Source: Apium graveolens
Lineage: Eukaryota; Streptophyta; Magnoliopsida; Apiales; Apiaceae
DNA: 64,000 nt
NCBI RefSeq assembly: GCF_009905375.1
Contig: NW_027420641.1
Location: 1-64,000, forward strand
Direction: 5' to 3'
Numbering within the stretch: the stretch's first letter is position 1; each line of letters begins with the position of its first letter. Shown here piece by piece: positions 58,647 through 64,000 of the stretch. The notes under the pieces are model-generated. The model did no database searches. It had not been told where the DNA came from and saw only the letters and a list, made by a program, of their open reading frames with translations. The position numbers and the translations under genes are program-made.

Positions 58647-61487
58647 TGTTACAACCAGCATTTTGTGTAATATTATTTGCGAACTCTGTATAATATTATA
58701 GTCGTATATAAAAATATTTATTGATTTTGCATTTGTGTGAATGGAATTTGCTGCATTATAAATTGCTTTATTGAAAATAATAATTTTTCAAAGCGAGAGT
58801 TTTATTAATTGCTCTTATTCTTGATTTATAGAAAATATTCTTTAACATGGGAAAATTATCTTTTAAAATTATTTCATTCACAAATCACAAAAATGATCAC
58901 ATAAAATTTCTAAAAATCCAAGCTATTTTATGGTACATCTTTTATAATTTTTGAAATTTTATTTTATTTTATAAAAGTAAATCTTTGAAAATAGTTGTTT
59001 AGTAATTAGTAATTTACATGAATACCCTTGCATGCAAATACCCACCAATTCAACTTGAAGGGCTAAAAAGATAATTCATACCCCACTAACTCTCTTTTAT
59101 CCGCCAAAAGACCAAATTAACCTTGCATGCAATTTTGCTTAACTTTGGGAGAAGGGCACTCTTCTAAATTCTAAACTCCACTCATTACTTGATGCATGAT
59201 GAAAAAAAAAAGGAGAGTTAATCCAAAACTACACTCCACTCAACCTCACCATTTGCACTCTCAAAATTTTCTCTCCTTTCCCCCCCTCTTCTTCTCCATT
59301 CGGCCGAAGCCCCATTCCCCCATCCCCTTCAATTTTTCTTCAACAAATCCTTTCCATTCTAGTGTAATTTCACTACCCATTAATATATAATACACTTTCC
59401 AAGAAGTTCCATGCTTAGGAGATGAAGTTTAATGCTTGCATGTCTTGTTTTATGTGATCTCTAAGGAGAAACTCTTAATTCATGTGGATTAAAGGGTTCT
59501 CCATGAGATATAATTTTTATGTGCATAAACTAAGTGTTTCCTTGATTAAAACTCCTTTAAAACACTTGCATGCTACTGGTCTCTAGTTGTAATGCCATGT
59601 TTTACTTTGCATGTTAGAGATAGGGCATTATTTTCAAGATGATCAAGCTATATATGCTCTCTTTTTCGAAAATAGACATGCATGTTTGGTTTGTGATTAA
59701 ATTCGACCTATATGGGCTAAAAACGAATTGTTTCCTTGATATCATGCTTGATCTTAGTTGTTAAAGGATAGTTTGCATGATCTCTTGAAATAATTTAGTA
59801 TTTTAAGTCAAATTTATGAGCTAATAATCCCATTGTTTAGTCGAACTTTTTTTTATGATCATTCTGAGTTGCATGTTAAGTTTTAATTTGTATGTTGGTG
59901 CTATAGGGAATGAATAATCTCAATTCTTGGTTGAGGCCTTAGTTTAGAGTCTTATACAAGTAAATTTGCCTTGGTTGAGTTTTAATTCGTGGTTTTGAAG
60001 TGGGAGTTAAGGTGGAAAGGCTAGGATAGAACCCTGAAATATTTCCAGATTTGCATGTGAGTTGTGTGTTGATTTTGAATGGGCATTTCTTAGGAATTGT
60101 TAGGCCCAACCCACGGGGAGTTAGTAATTGGGTTTTAGTTGAGTCCAGAAGCCGTAACTTAGAGAAACCCAACCATTTAGTGAGGTGCACACACCAAAAC
60201 TTAGATTCTGCCAGAACAGGGGACAGTTTGAGTTTAGTACCTTTTGGGGGTCAAAAAGTTAGATTAAGAGTAAGCCCTCATTAGGTCTTGATTAGTATTG
60301 ATACTAGGGAGTTTAAGGAAGAGTTTCAAGTCAAACCATGGAGGTTTAAAGTTAGAACCAATGAGTTTAAGTTAGTCCAAAACAGGGCAGTTTTCAGGAC
60401 ACCCATTTAGAGTTGTGTCAACTTTGAGGTTAGGCCCAAGAAAATCTAGGAAAGCCCTTAGTGTCATTTCAAGTGAAAAAGTTAGCTTATAGACTTAAGA
60501 ATCCATTAGGTCAGTTTTGGTTAGGAATATTCGAGCTTTAGTGGTGTCAAAAACTGAGAGTCACCTAAGGTGTCGCCATAAGTGTGCAAGTGAGAACGCT
60601 TTCTTTTAGCATTTAGTTTTGTGGACCCTATGAGTGAGGCATGAGTAAGCCCTAGTGTTTGCATTTAAATATAGGTCAGTAGAGTGTTAGGCCAAGGTTT
60701 TGGCTAAGAGAATTGGAACCACCAAGTGTAGGCCCTTCAAGAGTCGAGACTAGTTTAGTAGTATGTCGCAAGTGGAATTGTGGAGATTTGAGAGTGAGAT
60801 CATTCAAGTCTCGAATAAAGCACCAAGTTTGAATAATAGTATGAGTATATCTATTTATATTATGTGCTCCGAGGTGATACTATATGTATATGTGTATGGT
60901 ATTGTGTGTTAACTTAGTGTCTTACGCAATACAAGACACTAAGTGTTACTTGGAGTCAATTTGTGCATTTAGTGTTAGGGTTGTTTGCTGTCATAAGAGT
61001 CCGTAGTAATGAGGGATTCTTATTATTTTGTAGGATCGAGTGAAGATAGGAAGTTTGCTGTCAAGGTCGAGTAGTGCTCCCGTCGCTCTCAAGACAAGTC
61101 GTGTGTAGTCAAGCCTTCTCAAGGCAAGTGTCCTTCCCTTGTAAACTTATATTATGCAAGTATATTCCTCCTGTTAATATTTTTTGATGCAAGTGACCCT
61201 CTTTAAAATTTATTTTTATGCAAGTGTACCCCTCTCTCATATTTTTACAATGCAAGTGTTACACCCTTTCTAAACTTATAATGTGCAAGTGTACTTTTCC
61301 TTCGTAATGATATTATGCAAGTGTTTTCCCCTTGTCGAATTGATATTATGCAAGTATATTCTTGTTGTTAATCATATGTTATGCAAGTACCCTGAGATAC
61401 TTATTGGAACCATGATAGCTTGCTTGTTAAAACAATTTGATATTGCCCATTGTCGTAAGTACCCGAACTTAATTTGATTAGTATAAT
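58647..61487 (+). repeat. 3' LTR of element C, truncated by insertion of LTR G
   Basis: It matches the 5' LTR from its start (tgttacaaccagc, with CG to CA changes relative to tgttacgaccggc) to the position equivalent to about 28850. The 5' LTR there continues gtataattgctatacc, while here gtataat is followed by tgttacgaccggc of LTR G. It contains the 32-33-bp repeat array at about 61148-61390. Confidence 0.9.
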
Positions 61488-64000
61488 TGTTACGACCGGC
61501 ATTTTATGTAATATTATTTGTGAATTTGGTATAATATTAAGTCAAATGAAAATATATTCAATGATTGTACGTTTGTGTGAGTGAAAATTTCTGCATTATA
61601 AATTTGCTTTGGGTAGTATATGATTTTTCAAAGCAAGAGTTTATTTAATTTCTTTTTTTTTTATTTATAAGGAATATTCTAAGCTTTGGAAAAATCTTCT
61701 TTTAAAAGGCATTTTGATCACAAATTTTGAAAATGATTTTATAAAGTCTCTAAAAATACAAGTTATTTTATGGTATAAATTTTATAATTTTTGAACTTGT
61801 ATTTTATTTTATAAAAATAAATCTTTACAAATTTTATTTGTTATAATTATCAAATTACATGAATAACCTTGCATGCAAACTCTCTTTCTATTCTCTCAAA
61901 GGGCAAATAAGACTTTTCCAACCCCACTAACTCATTTGATTATTACCAAATTACTACCTTAGCCTTGCATGCAAAATGGCCTAACTTTAGCCAAGGGACA
62001 TTTTTGTAAGTTCTCACTTCCACTCATTACTTGTCAACCAAATAGCATAAAACAAACAAATCAAATTGGAGAGAAGTCATTCATCATTTCACACTCCAAC
62101 ACACCACAAAAATTTCTCTCTTCCCCTCCCTCCCTTTTGCTCTCGGCCGAACCCCATTTCCCCCACTCCCTTCCATTTTTCATTCCATTTCTCATCTTCC
62201 CTAGTGTAATTCTTTCACCTACATTTATTTTATATACTTCCCAAGAGTTTTGTGATTTGGAAGATGAAGTTTCATGGTTGCATGTGTAGTTTTGTGTGAT
62301 CTCCAAAGAGAAACTCTTGATTCTTGTGAATTCAAGAGCTCTCTATGAGATATATTATGTATATGTGCTAACTAAGTGTTTTATGGAGATATCATGCTTT
62401 AAAATCCTTTGCATGCTACTGAAATCTCATTATAAATTTATGTTTAGCCATGCATGCTAGTTTTAAGACATTAAAATGATGATCAACCATGTTTTGCATG
62501 CTATTCTTTTCGAAATCATGTTGTTATCTATAAAATTCGAAATAGATGTGCTTAAATAGATTGTTTCCATGATGAATTTCTTATTAATACTTAAAAGGAG
62601 TTATATTTCATAATTATTAAGGATAAGTATTAGGTGCAAGTCGATTTTGCAAGCATTTACAACTTTATGCCTAGCCGAAATCTTGTTATGTGCTTTCCAT
62701 GAGTTGCATGTTATATATTTAGTTGCATGTTGTTGTTTTTAGGCATGGATGATCTCACCCAATGTTATTTTGAGAATAAAGGAGTTAGTTCAGTATATTA
62801 CCATGTATAAGTCTTGGTTTAAGTATTGAGTTTTTGTTAGTTGAGTTGTCAAGTCAAAACCTTGGAAAAATGAGAGTTATAGTTTCTGCAGAAAAATCAG
62901 TTTAATACCCTGAGGTTTAGAGTGAGTTTTGACCATGTCATTGATGTGCACTTTGAGGCCCAAGCTACCAGAAGTTAGTATGGGGAGTATATAATAGGTT
63001 TTAGGAGTTGGTTGGAGGTTTGCATGTCATTTGGTTAGGTGCACAAGTAGAATAACAAAATCTGTCCAGCAGGGGACAGTTTTGTTGCAACTTAGAAATA
63101 GGGAGATTTGGCCATGTCATGGGTAGGCCCTCATTAGGCCCAATTGGGCCTTAGTTAGAGGGTATGTCAGAGAAGTTTTTCCAACCATATTTCATAGGAT
63201 ATGAGCTAGAACCATGTGTCACAAGTTAATTCAAGTCAGGGCATTTTCTGCCCAGAAAAACAGGGGAACCTTGGACTTTTAGCTTAGGCCCAAGAAGGCC
63301 CAAGCCAGGCCTTTGAGCCACATCAAGCTTGTGAGATTCCCTTAGGTCAGGAGAGTCTTGTGTAAAAATTTTGAAGAAAAACTTGTAGTTTAAGAGTGTC
63401 TAATGCACTCAAGAAACCTTAGTTACCATTCTGAAATTTGCACCAGTGAGCACTTTCACTTATCACATAGTTTTAGAATACTTAGAAGTGAGTATTAGGT
63501 CAACCACCATAGTTGTAAGATAGTATAAGGTCAGTAGAGAAAAAGGCACAAGTTAGGGTCAATAGGTTTTGGATAATTTAGGAAAGGCACATTGAGTTAG
63601 GAAGCCCAAATTTGAAGACTTTGTTTAGTTAGCGACCAAGTGACTTAAGTGGTGAGTCGAGATCATCCAAGCCTAGTGTGGCATTATGGTGTATATGATG
63701 TTATTTGGTATTAATATACGATATGTGATTATGTGGCTACGTGTGTACATTTGAAAATATAATGGTGGATATGAATTAAGTGCGTATAGGCTTAAGTGCC
63801 ATCCATATTTAATTTCGGGTTGTAAATAGATTAAGATGGTAAGAATATATTATAATGAGGATTATTATTATTTATGTAGGATCTCGAGACAAGGGAAAAC
63901 TTGCCATAAAAGTCGAGTGAAGCTCCAGTTGTTGCTCCTACCAGTCAGACCAGACCAGTCTATCTCAAGGCAAGTGATTCAACTTGACCTTCGTATTTAC
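61488..64000 (+). mobile_element. LTR G: 5' end of another C-related element, runs off the window
   Basis: It starts tgttacgaccggcattttat and follows LTR C collinearly but with strong divergence. Recognisable in order are the caaagc(a/g)agagtt stretch, the pyrimidine-rich block with ctcggccgaa near 62140, a TATA-like site at 62231 and the ctcaaggcaagtg block near 63965. No coding sequence is reached. The 106-codon frame at 61969-62289 lies across the pyrimidine-rich promoter region and is not taken as a gene. The likely target duplication is ataat (61483-61487 on the left), but the right junction is outside the window. Confidence 0.8.

Larger units (their letters stand above)
26030..61487 (+). 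mobile_element. Gypsy chromovirus element C (with nested insertions, 3' LTR truncated)
   Basis: Element C consists of a 4.2-kb 5' LTR, primer site, an extra leader ORF, gag, RT, RNase H, integrase with a chromodomain-type C-terminal tail, a polypurine tract and a 3' LTR. Copia E (31263-54929) splits gag. LTR G interrupts the 3' LTR at 61488. The tRNA-Met primer, the integrase followed by a tail (KSVKLVKILWRNPKVEE) and the long LTRs suggest the Tekay/Del chromovirus lineage, from family knowledge rather than phylogeny. C sits inside Copia D. Its target duplication cannot be seen because the right junction lies outside the window. Confidence 0.85.

Noticed and set aside
61969..62289. 106-codon ORF in LTR G (and 59196-59390 in LTR C)
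   Set aside because: The Pro/Ser/Leu-rich translation comes from the pyrimidine-rich promoter tract just upstream of the TATA-like site.
1..64000. Host genes, tRNA, rRNA
   Set aside because: No exon-like coding stretch outside retroelement domains and no tRNA or rRNA signature was seen. TGGTATCAGAGC sites are primer sites, not tRNA genes.

Overview
This window looks like repetitive, heterochromatin-type DNA from a flowering plant nuclear genome. I see no host gene, rRNA, tRNA or CRISPR array in it. Nearly every base can be assigned to LTR retrotransposons, namely Ty3/Gypsy chromovirus-type elements with very long LTRs (about 3.9-4.4 kb) and two Ty1/Copia elements. The evidence is paired LTRs with TG...CA ends, initiator-tRNA-Met-type primer binding sites (TGGTATCAGAGC or TGGTATCAAGAGC), polypurine tracts, target-site duplications and gag/pol motifs. 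A plant is inferred from the element lineages. The species cannot be determined.

Layout. (1) 1-23360: family A Gypsy in a tandem LTR-internal-LTR-internal-LTR array. The first LTR is cut by the window edge. (2) 23361-26029: body of a SIRE-like Copia pseudo-element (D), cut on the left by array A and on the right by element C. (3) 26030-61487: Gypsy chromovirus C, with a 4.2-kb 5' LTR, a leader carrying a small open reading frame ahead of gag, gag, RT, RNase H, integrase and a truncated 3' LTR. (4) 31263-54929: Copia element E, probably of the Angela-like group, inserted in the gag of C with a 5-bp duplication (agaga). Its two LTRs are both 1099 bp, and its gag-pol is open apart from three nonsense codons and one insertion. 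(5) 34623-37205 plus 50426-50478: a solo Gypsy LTR (F) on the minus strand inside the gag of E, with an aaaaa duplication. (6) 37206-50425: a complete element of family B, a sister of A, inserted inside F. (7) 61488-64000: the start of another long LTR (G), a diverged relative of C, inserted in the 3' LTR of C.

The nesting is therefore D > C > E > F > B, five levels deep, with array A and element G as further insertions. Only E looks recent: I counted by eye about 23 LTR differences in 1099 bp.

Families A and B have heavily decayed interiors. Both carry the same unusual order: primer site, an extra RNase H/integrase-N fragment, then gag, RT, RNase H and integrase C-terminus. They also share nonsense codons at homologous sites, so their common ancestor was probably already defective and was moved by proteins from another element. 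The most interesting candidates are the 124-codon ORF upstream of gag in C, which lies inside a plausible intron; the trans-mobilised, rearranged A/B family; the mosaic LTR F; and the structured leader of Copia E.
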